64,000 bases of DNA from Mycobacterium kubicae (GTDB lineage Bacteria > Actinomycetota > Actinomycetes > Mycobacteriales > Mycobacteriaceae). The translations under genes were made by a program, and so were the position numbers. Location of the stretch: NCBI RefSeq assembly GCF_015689175.1, contig NZ_CP065047.1:1984001-2048000 (forward strand), given 5' to 3'. Below the pieces are notes generated by a model. The model made no database searches, was not told where the DNA came from, and saw only the letters and a program-made list of their open reading frames with translations. This document shows positions 1 through 7,733 of the stretch, piece by piece. Positions within the stretch are counted from its first letter, which is position 1; every line of letters begins with the position of its first letter.

Positions 1-1
1 G

Positions 2-313
2 TTCACCCACGACCGGTCGGTGCTCGCCGCGATCGACGTGCCGTGGTGGTTCCTGGTGGCCCAGTTACCGTGCGCCGGAGTTGTTTTCGCGCTCGACGGG
101 GTCCTGTTGGGCGCCGGCGACGCGGCGTTCATGCGGACCGCCACCGTCGTCAGCGCCCTGATCGGTTTCCTGCCGCTGATCTGGTTGTCGCTGGCCTACG
201 GCTGGGGGCTGGCCGGGATCTGGTCGGGGTTGAGCACCTTCGTGGTGTTGCGGCTGATCTTCGTGGGGTGGCGGTCGTGGTCCGGCCGCTGGGCGGTGAC
301 CGGAACGGCGTAG
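2..313 (+). CDS. dinF: MATE-family efflux protein DinF, C-terminal part (partial at window start)
   Basis: The reading frame is open from the first bases and ends at TAG 311-313, so only about the last 103 residues are present. The translation is strongly hydrophobic with about three membrane helices, and the short glycine/tryptophan-rich loop reading LAYGWGLAGIWSGL is typical of the last helices of MATE/DinF multidrug exporters (Na+ or H+ antiporters of the cytoplasmic membrane). The final residues are basic and cytoplasmic-looking. Family assignment rests on this tail and on the neighbouring echA16 and Rv2800-like genes, which lie in the same region as dinF in M. tuberculosis as I recall it. 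The gene converges on the membrane-protein gene that ends at 317. Confidence 0.7.
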   Translation, partial: FTHDRSVLAAIDVPWWFLVAQLPCAGVVFALDGVLLGAGDAAFMRTATVVSALIGFLPLIWLSLAYGWGLAGIWSGLSTFVVLRLIFVGWRSWSGRWAVTGTA

Positions 314-316
314 GAC

Positions 317-697
317 TCAGTGACCGCTCGGTATGCCATTGATCCAAATCAACAGCGCCACAAGGAAAGCCGCGACGACGATTGCCGCGCCGATCGCCGG
401 CCAGATCCACAACACCGATCGGCGGACGCCCGCGACCACCATTCCGATGCCGCCCACCCCAACCGCGATCACCTCACCGCCGACCACGACGGCCGCCCCG
501 GTGAAGGTGTGATCGAAGAACTTCGAGAACTTCGGATCGTCGCAGTTGTCGCTGCAGATCGGCAGGAACGCCCACAGCGACGGCACCAGCGCCGCCAACA
601 ACCCCAACGCGCACAACGCAACCAACGCGAAAGAGAGCAGCACGGCCGCAACGGTGTCGGCCGTGGACCGCGGCGGTCGCCGCGGTGGCGGCACCAT
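317..697 (-). CDS. Small integral membrane protein, function unknown
   Basis: A 126-residue protein with a short basic, proline-rich N terminus and three predicted membrane helices (about residues 14-46, 66-90 and 96-120). An extracytoplasmic-looking loop after helix 1 carries a CSDNCDD cluster with two cysteines that could form a disulfide. No enzymatic motif is visible. It ends 4 bp from the convergent dinF stop and starts 5 bp from the end of echA16 on the same strand, so co-transcription behind echA16 is likely. The coding call rests on the coherent helix pattern. I do not recognise the family. Confidence 0.75.
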   Translation of the reverse strand: MVPPPRRPPRSTADTVAAVLLSFALVALCALGLLAALVPSLWAFLPICSDNCDDPKFSKFFDHTFTGAAVVVGGEVIAVGVGGIGMVVAGVRRSVLWIWPAIGAAIVVAAFLVALLIWINGIPSGH

Positions 698-702
698 CGT
701 CG

Positions 703-1452
703 TCAGCGGACCTGGGACCGTCCGCGTTGCAGCACGGCCTCACGGTTGGCGGCGATGTCGTCGCCGCTGGTGCGAAATTCTCTGGCGGCCATCGCTTCCA
801 ACCACAGCCCGCCGCTGGTCTGCGTGTCGTCGATGCGGTGGTAGGAGGCCAGCAATGCCCGCACCGCGTTCTGGTTGTTGCCGACGATGGACGCCGCCAC
901 CTGACGGGCCGTGCTCAGCAACTGCTCGTGCGGCACCACCTCGGTGACCAGGCCGGCGCGCAGCGCGTCGGCGGCCGACAGGTAATCACCGGTCATGCTC
1001 ATCCGCCGGGCCAGCCCCACGCCGACCTTCTGCGGCAACCGCACGCTGAGCCCCCAGGTGGGCAGCAGGCCCACCCGCGCGTGGGTGTCGGCGAAGCGCG
1101 CCTGCTCCGAGGCGATCAGGATGTCGCAGTACAGCGCCAACTCCAGCCCGCCGGTGACCGCTGCGCCGTTGATGGCGCCGATCACCGGCTTGGTCAGCGC
1201 CGGCCAGCGCGGGGAAATGTCGGGCAGCGCGGTTTGTCCGCCCAGTTCTTTGAGATCCAATCCGGCGCAGAACACCGGGTCGGCGCCGGTGACGATGAGG
1301 ACGTCGACGTCGTCGTCGGTTTCGGCGTCGGACAGGGCCCCGAAGAACTGATCCCGAAGCGCCGAAGACAGCGCATTGCGGGCCTGCGGGCGGTTGAGGG
1401 TCAGGGTGCGCACCCGCTCTTCGGTGTGGATCAGCAGGATGTCGTCGGTCAT
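703..1452 (-). CDS. echA16: Enoyl-CoA hydratase/isomerase family protein EchA16
   Basis: A 249-residue crotonase-fold protein. Residues FCAGLDLKELG form the first oxyanion loop, and KPVIGAINGAAVTGGLELAL the second, followed by the CDILIASEQARFADTHARVGLLPTWG segment split here only for description. Crotonases hydrate trans-2-enoyl-CoA in fatty acid beta-oxidation. The Glu of the typical active-site pair lies in the GLELAL region, while the second acidic position is less clear, so isomerase activity is also possible. The ATG at 1450-1452 was chosen because it gives the usual family N terminus (MTDD). The frame stays open further upstream to 1581, but those residues do not look conserved. Likely heads a two-gene unit with the membrane protein downstream. 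Confidence 0.9.
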   Translation of the reverse strand: MTDDILLIHTEERVRTLTLNRPQARNALSSALRDQFFGALSDAETDDDVDVLIVTGADPVFCAGLDLKELGGQTALPDISPRWPALTKPVIGAINGAAVTGGLELALYCDILIASEQARFADTHARVGLLPTWGLSVRLPQKVGVGLARRMSMTGDYLSAADALRAGLVTEVVPHEQLLSTARQVAASIVGNNQNAVRALLASYHRIDDTQTSGGLWLEAMAAREFRTSGDDIAANREAVLQRGRSQVR

Positions 1453-1642
1453 GGCATTCACCGTAGCGGTCACATCAGCCCCACAAGTCTCTGCCTCGGG
1501 GGGCATCCGTTCTGCCCGCCTCACAGCGACTTCCGGACCGTCGCCCGGATTTGTCGCTCGGAGGTGGGCATTACGACACACCTTCCCAACAGCGACACGT
1601 GTGGCCGCTGTGACAACCGCCTCTGCCGCCTATCGTTGAAGC

Positions 1643-1918
1643 ATGTGCCGGAACATCACCGAGCTGCGGGGACTGGAGCCCCCAGCCACCGACGAAGAGA
1701 TCGCCGCCGCGTCGCGGCAGTACGTCCGCAAGGTCAGCGGCATCACCCACCCGTCGGCCGCCAACGTCGAGGCGTTCGAGACCGCCGTCGCCGAGGTCAC
1801 GGCCACGACCACCCGGTTGCTGGACGCCCTGACACCTCGGCGCCAGCCGCCGAAAACCGTACCGCCGCTGCGCCGGCCGGAAGTGATCGCCCGGCTGGCC
1901 GCCGCGCCGTCGCCGTGA
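1643..1918 (+). CDS. DUF2277 family small protein
   Basis: A 91-residue protein beginning MCRNITELRGLEPPAT, the hallmark N terminus of DUF2277 proteins, followed by a short helical region (ATDEEIAAASRQYVRKVSG) and a proline/arginine-rich tail. The family is widespread in actinobacteria, and I know of no established function. The gene is divergent from echA16 across about 190 bp in which I could not identify a convincing promoter. Its TGA overlaps the GTG start of the next gene (1915-1918, GTGA), which implies translational coupling with the DUF1802 gene. Confidence 0.85.
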   Translation: MCRNITELRGLEPPATDEEIAAASRQYVRKVSGITHPSAANVEAFETAVAEVTATTTRLLDALTPRRQPPKTVPPLRRPEVIARLAAAPSP

Positions 1919-2460
1919 CGCCCGCGCTCAAGGAGTGGAGCGCGGCCGTCCATGCGCTGCTGGATGGGCGCCAAAGCGTCCTCCTGCGCAAGGGCGGCAT
2001 CGGCGAGAAGCGGTTCACCGTGGCCGCAAGAGAATTCCTGCTGTTCCCGACGGTCGCGCACAGCCACGCCGAGCGGGTGCGCCCCGAGCACCGCGACCTG
2101 GTGGCCGAGGCCGCCGCCGACAGCACTGATTCCGACCTGACGCTGCGGGCGGCCGCCAAGGTCGTGGCCGCGCTGCCGGTCAACCGGCCCGAAGGCCTGG
2201 ACAAGATCGAAGATCTGCACATTTGGACGGCGGAGTCGGTGCGCGCCGACCGGCTCGATTTCCGGCCCAAACACAAGCTTGCGGTGCTGGTGGTGTCGGC
2301 GATGCCGCTGGTGCAGCCGGTCCGGTTGGCCCGCACCCCGGAATATGCCGGCTGCCGGAGCTGGGTGGAGTTGCCGGCCGACCCGGCGTTGGGCGCGCCG
2401 GTGCACGACGACACCGTCCTGGCCGACGTCGCCGCCCGCGTCCGCGACGCCGTGGGTTAG
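1915..2460 (+). CDS. DUF1802 family protein
   Basis: A 181-residue protein starting at GTG 1915, with the sequence TPALKEWSAAVHALLDGRQS, a motif LLRKGGIGEKRF and then a phenylalanine-rich strand EFLLFPTVAHSHAERV. These match the DUF1802 pattern as I know it. The family is uncharacterised; the K-G-G-I-x-E signature early in the protein is its most conserved part. The frame continues far upstream (to 685), but the upstream part is antisense to echA16 and is not used. It converges on the CocE-type hydrolase with a 4-bp overlap of the two stop regions. Confidence 0.8.
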   Translation: MTPALKEWSAAVHALLDGRQSVLLRKGGIGEKRFTVAAREFLLFPTVAHSHAERVRPEHRDLVAEAAADSTDSDLTLRAAAKVVAALPVNRPEGLDKIEDLHIWTAESVRADRLDFRPKHKLAVLVVSAMPLVQPVRLARTPEYAGCRSWVELPADPALGAPVHDDTVLADVAARVRDAVG

Positions 2461-4082
2461 CCGACCGGCAACAGCAGTCGGGATTCGCCGAAATGCACCT
2501 CGTGGGTCGCCTGCTTGACCTGGCGTCCGGTCAGCGCCGGCTCGGCGGTCCCCAGGTTGCGCGCGTAGCGGGGAAACCAGCTGCCGGCGATCAGCACGCG
2601 CAGGCGTGAGCCGGCGCGGAATCGATGCGCGACGGCGTCGAGTTCGATCCGGACCGTCTGCGGGGCGTCACCCAAGCGCCGGTATCCGTCGCTGACATTG
2701 CGCGAGCGGCCGCGGGCGTCGACCTCGCTGACCCGGACGAACACGTCGACGTTGGGGTTGTCTGAGGAGTGCGTCAGCTCGACCACCGGGCTGCCATAGA
2801 CGAAGAGGTCGTGGGTCAGCGTGGTGCCGGTGAAGGACAGCACGTCGTCGCGCTCGGCAAGCCGGGTGTCGTCGCGGTAGCCCCCCTTGGGCGACAGCAG
2901 CGGGCCGCCGATCGCCCGGGTGGGGTGGGCGGGGTTGTAAGGGAATTTCGCCGGGGCCGCGCCGGGCTGCGGCGCTGTCACACCCAGGTGCCCCCGGGGC
3001 TGCAGATACCACGTGTGTTCGGTGGTGGCCGGGGGCCAGTCCGGCAGATACCGCCAACCCTGGCCGGTGACGAACACGCGCACGGTGCTGGGCCGACGCA
3101 GCGCCGGCGCGTCACCCACATGCGCGTCGACCCAGTCCAGTGACTCCTGTGCGCTCACCGGCAGGCCCTTGGTCAACATCTGGGTGTGCGTCCACGGCCC
3201 GACGGTGAGGGCGACGTTGACGCCGCGGTCGCGCAGCTGCCGGTACTGCTGCAGCGTCTGGCGCAAGAACACGTCTTGCCAGCCGCTCAGCAGCAACACC
3301 GGAACCGCTACGCGGTCCAGCGCGGCCGGGAAGCGCAGCCGGTCCCAGAACGGGTCGTCGGGATCGGCATGTTCCACCCACGATTCGAACCACGGAGCGC
3401 CGTCTCCGAGCAGCGTGCGCGCTGCCGGACCCATCGGGACCTCGGCGACCGCCCGTGCCACCTTGCGCGGGGACTGCACCTGGCGAAGGGCGGCGCGGAT
3501 GCGGCCGGGTTCCTCCTGACGGGCGACCAGATCACTCCAGCCCAGGAAGTCGTTGACCGCAAAGGTGCCGGTGCCCCACACCGAGTCGCGGAAGTCGTGC
3601 GGGCCGACCGCGATGACGGCCGCCGCCAGCTCCGGGGGCGGATCGGCCAGCAGCGCCCACTGGGTGAAACCCAGGTAGGACAGGCCGACCGTGCCGAAGC
3701 GGCCGGTGAACCACGGTTGGCGACGCAGCCATTCGACGGTGTCGGCGCCGTCGGCGGCCTCGTTGACCATCGGCTCGAACTCGCCGCCGGAACCGAATGT
3801 GCCACGTACGCTTTGCAACACGACGTGGTAGCCGCGGGCGGCGTAGAGCCGGGCGAACACCAGCGAAAACGGAACGCCGCGGCCATAGGGGCCGCGCACC
3901 AACACAGTCCCGGCGGGCCGGCTGGTGTCCGGCGCGTAGTGGTCGGCCATCAGGTCGACGCCGTCGCGCATCGGAATCCGGACGGTGCGCACGCTGTACC
4001 CCGTGGTCGCCGGGCGCAGCCCCAGCAGCCGGCCGAGAGCGCTGCCGACCGCTTTGCCGCCGCGATGCCTGGTCTTGCTCAC
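2457..4082 (-). CDS. CocE/NonD family alpha/beta hydrolase (peptidase S15 type)
   Basis: A 541-residue serine hydrolase of the cocaine esterase / X-Pro dipeptidyl peptidase class, equivalent to Rv2800. The nucleophile elbow is GLSYLG with Ser135. An upstream SVRGTFGSGGEF block is the typical oxyanion-hole region (residues 91-102), and WEDVFLRQ-like and GPWTHTQ segments supply the acid and histidine regions. The C-terminal third forms the beta-sandwich domain seen in the family (…RLRVLIAGSWFPRYARN…). Substrates are probably esters or amides, but the physiological one is unknown. No signal peptide is evident, so it is probably cytoplasmic. Stands alone on the minus strand, 25 bp upstream in sequence of the Rv2799-like gene's 3' end. 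Confidence 0.9.
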   Translation of the reverse strand: MSKTRHRGGKAVGSALGRLLGLRPATTGYSVRTVRIPMRDGVDLMADHYAPDTSRPAGTVLVRGPYGRGVPFSLVFARLYAARGYHVVLQSVRGTFGSGGEFEPMVNEAADGADTVEWLRRQPWFTGRFGTVGLSYLGFTQWALLADPPPELAAAVIAVGPHDFRDSVWGTGTFAVNDFLGWSDLVARQEEPGRIRAALRQVQSPRKVARAVAEVPMGPAARTLLGDGAPWFESWVEHADPDDPFWDRLRFPAALDRVAVPVLLLSGWQDVFLRQTLQQYRQLRDRGVNVALTVGPWTHTQMLTKGLPVSAQESLDWVDAHVGDAPALRRPSTVRVFVTGQGWRYLPDWPPATTEHTWYLQPRGHLGVTAPQPGAAPAKFPYNPAHPTRAIGGPLLSPKGGYRDDTRLAERDDVLSFTGTTLTHDLFVYGSPVVELTHSSDNPNVDVFVRVSEVDARGRSRNVSDGYRRLGDAPQTVRIELDAVAHRFRAGSRLRVLIAGSWFPRYARNLGTAEPALTGRQVKQATHEVHFGESRLLLPVG

Positions 4083-4107
4083 CCGCCCAGGTTAAGGAAC
4101 GCCCGGC

Positions 4108-4683
4108 TCAGAACTTGTAGTAGGGAGCCAGGTCGTTGGCGCGCTGCAGGTTGGTGGACGGGCAGTCGACGTCGGGCTCGGAGTAGATGCTCGAGTAGAA
4201 CAGCGCCTGCTGGATGACGCCGTAACTGGTCTTGAAGGTGACCATGCAGGACATGTAGTAGTAGCTGTTGCGCTGGGTGGGCTTGAGCACCCAGTACTGC
4301 GCGACGCGGTGCCCGGCGACCGTCGTCTCGACCGCGTCCGGCGGCAGGCTCTGGGCGTAGGTGCGCCAGATGACGGGCTCGACGGCCAGCTGGTAGTTAC
4401 CCGCGTCGTAGTGGCAACGCAGCCCTTCCTCGGCCTCGGGCGGGCTGAACGCCAGGCCGAGCCGCTGCACCACGTCGAACGGAATGTCGTTGCACGGGTC
4501 GAACGGGCTGGGATTGCTGGTCTCCACGATCGGGCTCTTCATCGTGGTCGACATCGGCGCGGCCGTCGACCGCAACTCGACATGCCCGCCGCCCGTCGGC
4601 GCCGGCGGGATGCTCTGCCAGCCCACCACCACCGCTGTGATCAGCGCGGCAAGCCCCCCGAGCAGACGCACCTTGGCGAACAC
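4108..4683 (-). CDS. Membrane-anchored or exported DUF3558-like protein (Rv2799-like)
   Basis: From the GTG at 4681-4683 the product is 191 residues. A single hydrophobic stretch (about residues 6-22, LLGGLAALITAVVVGW) is followed by a Pro/Ser/Thr-rich linker and a domain with FDPCNDIP, a later cysteine in LRCHYDAGN, and CMVTF and DCPS. This cysteine spacing is that of mycobacterial DUF3558 envelope proteins. The GTG start was preferred because an AGGGGGA ribosome-binding site lies about 5 bases upstream. A longer reading from 4746 is possible but adds a very basic, unconserved-looking leader. No lipobox cysteine is seen, so it is a signal-anchor protein rather than a lipoprotein. Function unknown. 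Confidence 0.8.
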   Translation of the reverse strand: MFAKVRLLGGLAALITAVVVGWQSIPPAPTGGGHVELRSTAAPMSTTMKSPIVETSNPSPFDPCNDIPFDVVQRLGLAFSPPEAEEGLRCHYDAGNYQLAVEPVIWRTYAQSLPPDAVETTVAGHRVAQYWVLKPTQRNSYYYMSCMVTFKTSYGVIQQALFYSSIYSEPDVDCPSTNLQRANDLAPYYKF

Positions 4684-4844
4684 GACATCCCCCTGCCTTT
4701 GGCGGTCCCTTTGCCGGGAGTGTACAAGTCGCGTCCGCGCCGTCACAGAGCAAACGAGAACTTGTTCTAATCCGCCGGCAAACCGGCGTCAGGGGACGCG
4801 CACCAGAAAGAGGGCAGCACGGGCAGCCGTTAGGGTGGTTAGTC

Positions 4845-5804
4845 GTGACCCGACAGGAACACGCCGGACAGCCGACGCTGTGGGCGATCTCTGACCTGCA
4901 CACCGGTCACCTCGGCAATAAGCCGGTCACCGAGTCGCTGCACCCGTCCTCGCCGGACGACTGGCTGATCGTGGCCGGCGACGTCGCCGAACGCACCGAC
5001 GAGATCCGCTGGGCGCTGGACTTGCTGCGGCGGCGGTTCGCCAAGGTGATCTGGGTGCCCGGCAACCACGAGCTGTGGACCACTACGCGCGATCCCATGC
5101 AGATCTTCGGCCGGGACCGCTACGACTATCTGGTCAACATGTGCGACGAGATGGGCATCGTCACCCCCGAGCACCCGTTCCCGGTATGGACCGAACGCGG
5201 CGGCCCGGCCACCATCGTGCCGATGTTCTTGCTGTACGACTACAGCTATTTGCCGGCGGGTGCGGCCAGCAAGGCCGAAGGCTTGGCCATCGCCCGGGAA
5301 CGCAACGTCGTGGCCACCGACGAATTCCTGCTCTCCTCCGAGCCGTATCCCACCCGGGACGCGTGGTGTCACGAGCGGGTCGCAGCGACGCGCGCCCGGC
5401 TGGAAGACCTGGATTGGGTGCAGCCCACCGTGCTGGTCAACCACTTCCCGTTGGTGGGTGAACCGTGCGACGCGTTGTTCTACCCGGAGTTCTCGCTGTG
5501 GTGCGGCACCACCAAAACCGCCGACTGGCACACCCGCTACAACGCCGTGTGTTCGGTCTACGGACATCTGCATATTCCGCGGACCACCTGGTATGACGAC
5601 GTGCGCTTCGAAGAGGTGTCGGTGGGTTATCCGCGGGAGTGGCGCCGGCGCAAGCCGTTCAGCTGGTTGCGCCAGGTGTTGCCGGACCCGCAGTATGCGC
5701 CGGGGTATTTGAATGACTTCGGCGGTCATTTCGTGATCACTCCCGAGATGCGACAGCAGGCCACGCAATTCCGGGAACGGCTGCAGCAGCGGCAGAACCG
5801 ATGA
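4845..5804 (+). CDS. pptH: Metallophosphoesterase PptH (phosphopantetheinyl hydrolase)
   Basis: A 319-residue calcineurin-like phosphoesterase. All metal-binding motifs are visible in order: D17-x-H19 (SDLHTGH), GD46V, GN74H75E, VNHFPL and YGHLHI. The M. tuberculosis orthologue Rv2795c (PptH) removes 4'-phosphopantetheine from carrier proteins, opposing PptT; that is established knowledge, and the assignment here rests on motif and context. Starts at GTG 4845. Its TGA overlaps the ATG of pptT (5801-5804, ATGA), so the hydrolase and transferase are translationally coupled, which keeps the opposing activities in one transcript. Confidence 0.9.
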   Translation: MTRQEHAGQPTLWAISDLHTGHLGNKPVTESLHPSSPDDWLIVAGDVAERTDEIRWALDLLRRRFAKVIWVPGNHELWTTTRDPMQIFGRDRYDYLVNMCDEMGIVTPEHPFPVWTERGGPATIVPMFLLYDYSYLPAGAASKAEGLAIARERNVVATDEFLLSSEPYPTRDAWCHERVAATRARLEDLDWVQPTVLVNHFPLVGEPCDALFYPEFSLWCGTTKTADWHTRYNAVCSVYGHLHIPRTTWYDDVRFEEVSVGYPREWRRRKPFSWLRQVLPDPQYAPGYLNDFGGHFVITPEMRQQATQFRERLQQRQNR

Positions 5805-6481
5805 CGGCCGGCACGCTGGTGTCGGCGGTGCTGCCCGACACGGTGCATGACGACCTGGCGTACGCCGAGGTGTACACCGACCCGCCGGGGCTTACGCCGT
5901 TGCCCGAAGAGGAGCCGCTGATCGCCAAGTCGGTGGCCAAGCGTCGCCACGAATTCATCACCGTCCGCCACTGCGCCCGGGTCGCGCTGGGCGAGCTGGG
6001 GTTGCCGCCGGTGCCGATCCTCAAGGGCGAGAAGGGCGAACCGTGCTGGCCAGCCGGTGTGGTGGGCAGCTTGACGCACTGCACCGGCTATCGGGGCGCG
6101 GTGGTGGGACGCGACAGCGCCGTGCGGTCGCTGGGGATCGACGCCGAGCCGCACGACGTGCTGCCCAACGGCGTGCTGGAGGCCATCAGCCTGCCGCCGG
6201 AGCGGGGCGAGATACCCCAGCAGATGCCCAGCGAGCTGCATTGGGATCGAATCCTGTTCTGCGCCAAGGAGGCAACGTACAAGGCGTGGTTTCCGCTGAC
6301 CCAGCGGTGGCTGGGTTTCGAGGACGCGCACATCACCTTCGAAGCCGACAGTTCGACGACGGGACGTTTCGTCTCCCGCATCCTGATCGACCCGTCGGCG
6401 CTGTCGGGTCCGCCGCTGACGACGCTGAGCGGGCGCTGGTCGGTACAGCGCGGGCTGGTGCTGACCGCGATCGTGTTATGA
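5801..6481 (+). CDS. pptT: 4'-phosphopantetheinyl transferase PptT
   Basis: A 226-residue Sfp-type transferase that moves phosphopantetheine from CoA to the serine of carrier proteins of polyketide and non-ribosomal peptide synthases (mycolate, mycobactin and PDIM-type lipids). The magnesium-binding motif GIDAE (D114, E116) and the downstream [16 protein letters not shown] block (E157, K161) are intact. The ATG overlaps the pptH stop, and the gene's own stop overlaps the truB start (ATGA 6478-6481), giving a three-gene coupled operon. Length is the same as the M. tuberculosis protein to within a residue or so. Confidence 0.95.
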   Translation: MTAGTLVSAVLPDTVHDDLAYAEVYTDPPGLTPLPEEEPLIAKSVAKRRHEFITVRHCARVALGELGLPPVPILKGEKGEPCWPAGVVGSLTHCTGYRGAVVGRDSAVRSLGIDAEPHDVLPNGVLEAISLPPERGEIPQQMPSELHWDRILFCAKEATYKAWFPLTQRWLGFEDAHITFEADSSTTGRFVSRILIDPSALSGPPLTTLSGRWSVQRGLVLTAIVL

Positions 6482-7380
6482 GCTCCGGCCCGCTGGGCCC
6501 GGGAATCGTCGTCGTCGACAAGCCGGCGGGCATGACCAGCCATGACGTGGTCGGGCGGTGTCGGCGCATCTTCGGCACCCGCCGCGTCGGTCACGCCGGC
6601 ACCCTGGACCCGATGGCCACCGGCGTGCTGGTGATCGGGGTCGAGCGCGCCACCAAGATCCTCGGATTGCTGACGGCAGCGTCGAAGTCGTACGCCGCGA
6701 CCATCCGCCTGGGCCAGACCACGACCACCGAAGACGCCGATGGGGAACTGCTGCAATGCATTTCGGCCGAACGCGTCCCGGACTCGGCGATTGCGGCGAC
6801 GGTCGCCGGTCTGCGCGGTGACATCAGCCAGGTGCCCTCGGCGGTCAGCGCGATCAAGGTCGGCGGCCGGCGTGCCTACGAGTTGGCCAGGGCGGGGCAG
6901 ACCGTCGAACTGCAAGCCCGTCCGGTGCGCATCGACCGGTTCGAGGTGCTGGCCGTGCGGCGCGAGGCTCAGGTAGTCGACCTCGACGTCGAAGTGGATT
7001 GCTCGTCGGGCACCTATATCCGGGCGCTGGCCCGCGACCTGGGCGCGGCGCTTGGCGTTGGTGGTCATCTGACGTCGTTGCGGCGTACCCGTGTCGGCCG
7101 CTTCGGGTTGGACCAGGCGTGGTCGCTGGAGGAGCTGGGCGAGCGGCCCCGGTTGAGTCTGGACCTGGACCAGGCGTGTCTGCTGATGTTCGCCCGGCGC
7201 GACCTCACGGCCGAGGAGGCCGACGCCGCGGCCAACGGCCGGGCCCTGCCGGCGGCCGGTATCGACGGCGTCTACGCCGCGACCGACGCGGGTGGGCGGG
7301 TGATCGCGCTGCTGCGCGACGAGGGCTCGCGGACCAAGTCGGTGGTGGTGATCCGCCCGGCGACGATGCGCGCCGGGTAG
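6478..7380 (+). CDS. truB: tRNA pseudouridine(55) synthase TruB
   Basis: A 300-residue enzyme that converts U55 in the T-loop of tRNAs to pseudouridine. The catalytic aspartate is D44 in [12 protein letters not shown]. The KxYxA-like block [11 protein letters not shown] and the [15 protein letters not shown] segment are also typical, and the C-terminal part resembles a PUA-like domain. The start ATG overlaps the pptT stop. Unusually, the last codons and the stop codon lie inside the first copy of a 58-bp tandem repeat (7353-7481), so the C-terminal residues are specified by repeat sequence. Confidence 0.95.
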   Translation: MSSGPLGPGIVVVDKPAGMTSHDVVGRCRRIFGTRRVGHAGTLDPMATGVLVIGVERATKILGLLTAASKSYAATIRLGQTTTTEDADGELLQCISAERVPDSAIAATVAGLRGDISQVPSAVSAIKVGGRRAYELARAGQTVELQARPVRIDRFEVLAVRREAQVVDLDVEVDCSSGTYIRALARDLGAALGVGGHLTSLRRTRVGRFGLDQAWSLEELGERPRLSLDLDQACLLMFARRDLTAEEADAAANGRALPAAGIDGVYAATDAGGRVIALLRDEGSRTKSVVVIRPATMRAG

Positions 7381-7481
7381 CGGCGCGAGGAGGAGCCGGG
7401 CAATCGGATACCGCCCGGCGACGATGCGCGCCGGGTAGCGGCGCGAGGAGGTGCCGGGCAATCGGATACCGCCCGGCGACG
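7353..7481. repeat. 58-bp tandem repeat, 2.2 copies, overlapping the truB stop
   Basis: Copy 1 is 7353-7410, copy 2 is 7411-7468 (one base different: GGAGGAG versus GGAGGTG), and a partial third copy runs to 7481. Each begins CCGCCCGGCGACG. The truB stop TAG (7378-7380) lies in copy 1 and is repeated in copy 2. The repeat is GC-rich and contains the inverted pieces GCCCGGC and GCCGGGC, so it can fold. Confidence 0.9.
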
Positions 7482-7733
7482 CTTTAGTGCTGCGACGCTG
7501 CAAGGCCGTCGATGGCTCGAGCGTGCATTGTGGGCTTTCACTGTGCGTGCTGGGCGGAGATATCGCCGCAAACCCGCCGTGAGCGCACACTCGACGCCGC
7601 CAGCGCACACTCGGCGCCGCTAGCGCACACTCGACGCCGCCAGCGCACACTCGACGCCCCCACAACAGGCATCCCGTCGCGCACTCGCCGCGACGAAGTT
7701 GCACACTGTGAGGACCGTCGTTCGGAAGGGGCA
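7381..7733. other. Intergenic stretch, 353 bp: two repeat arrays, no gene
   Basis: Between truB and ltp1 no convincing coding frame is present. The first 100 bp is the 58-bp tandem repeat, and the middle contains a 20-bp array (7582-7661). A ribosome-binding site (GGAAGGGG, about 7724-7731) precedes ltp1. As I recall, an insertion element (IS1602) sits between truB and ltp1 in M. tuberculosis H37Rv, so this is a variable spot. Confidence 0.7.
7582..7661. repeat. 20-bp tandem array, four units (GCACACTCGACGCC family)
   Basis: Units begin at 7582, 7602, 7622 and 7642, each close to AGCGCACACTCGACGCCGCC with one or two substitutions. There are no spacers between units. The same core, GCACACTCGACGCC, recurs in a larger array at 59836-60061. 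Confidence 0.9.

Noticed and set aside
1603..1642. Promoter before the DUF2277 gene (TGACAA … TATCGT)
   Set aside because: Spacing is only about 14 bp between the hexamers, and neither is a strong match.
685..1914. Long open frame of 591 codons from 685 to 2460
   Set aside because: Only the last 181 codons (from GTG 1915) look like a protein family (DUF1802). The upstream part is antisense to echA16 with shadow-like composition.
7582..7661. Possible CRISPR array
   Set aside because: The units are directly joined with no unique spacers, and no cas genes are in the window. It is a tandem repeat.
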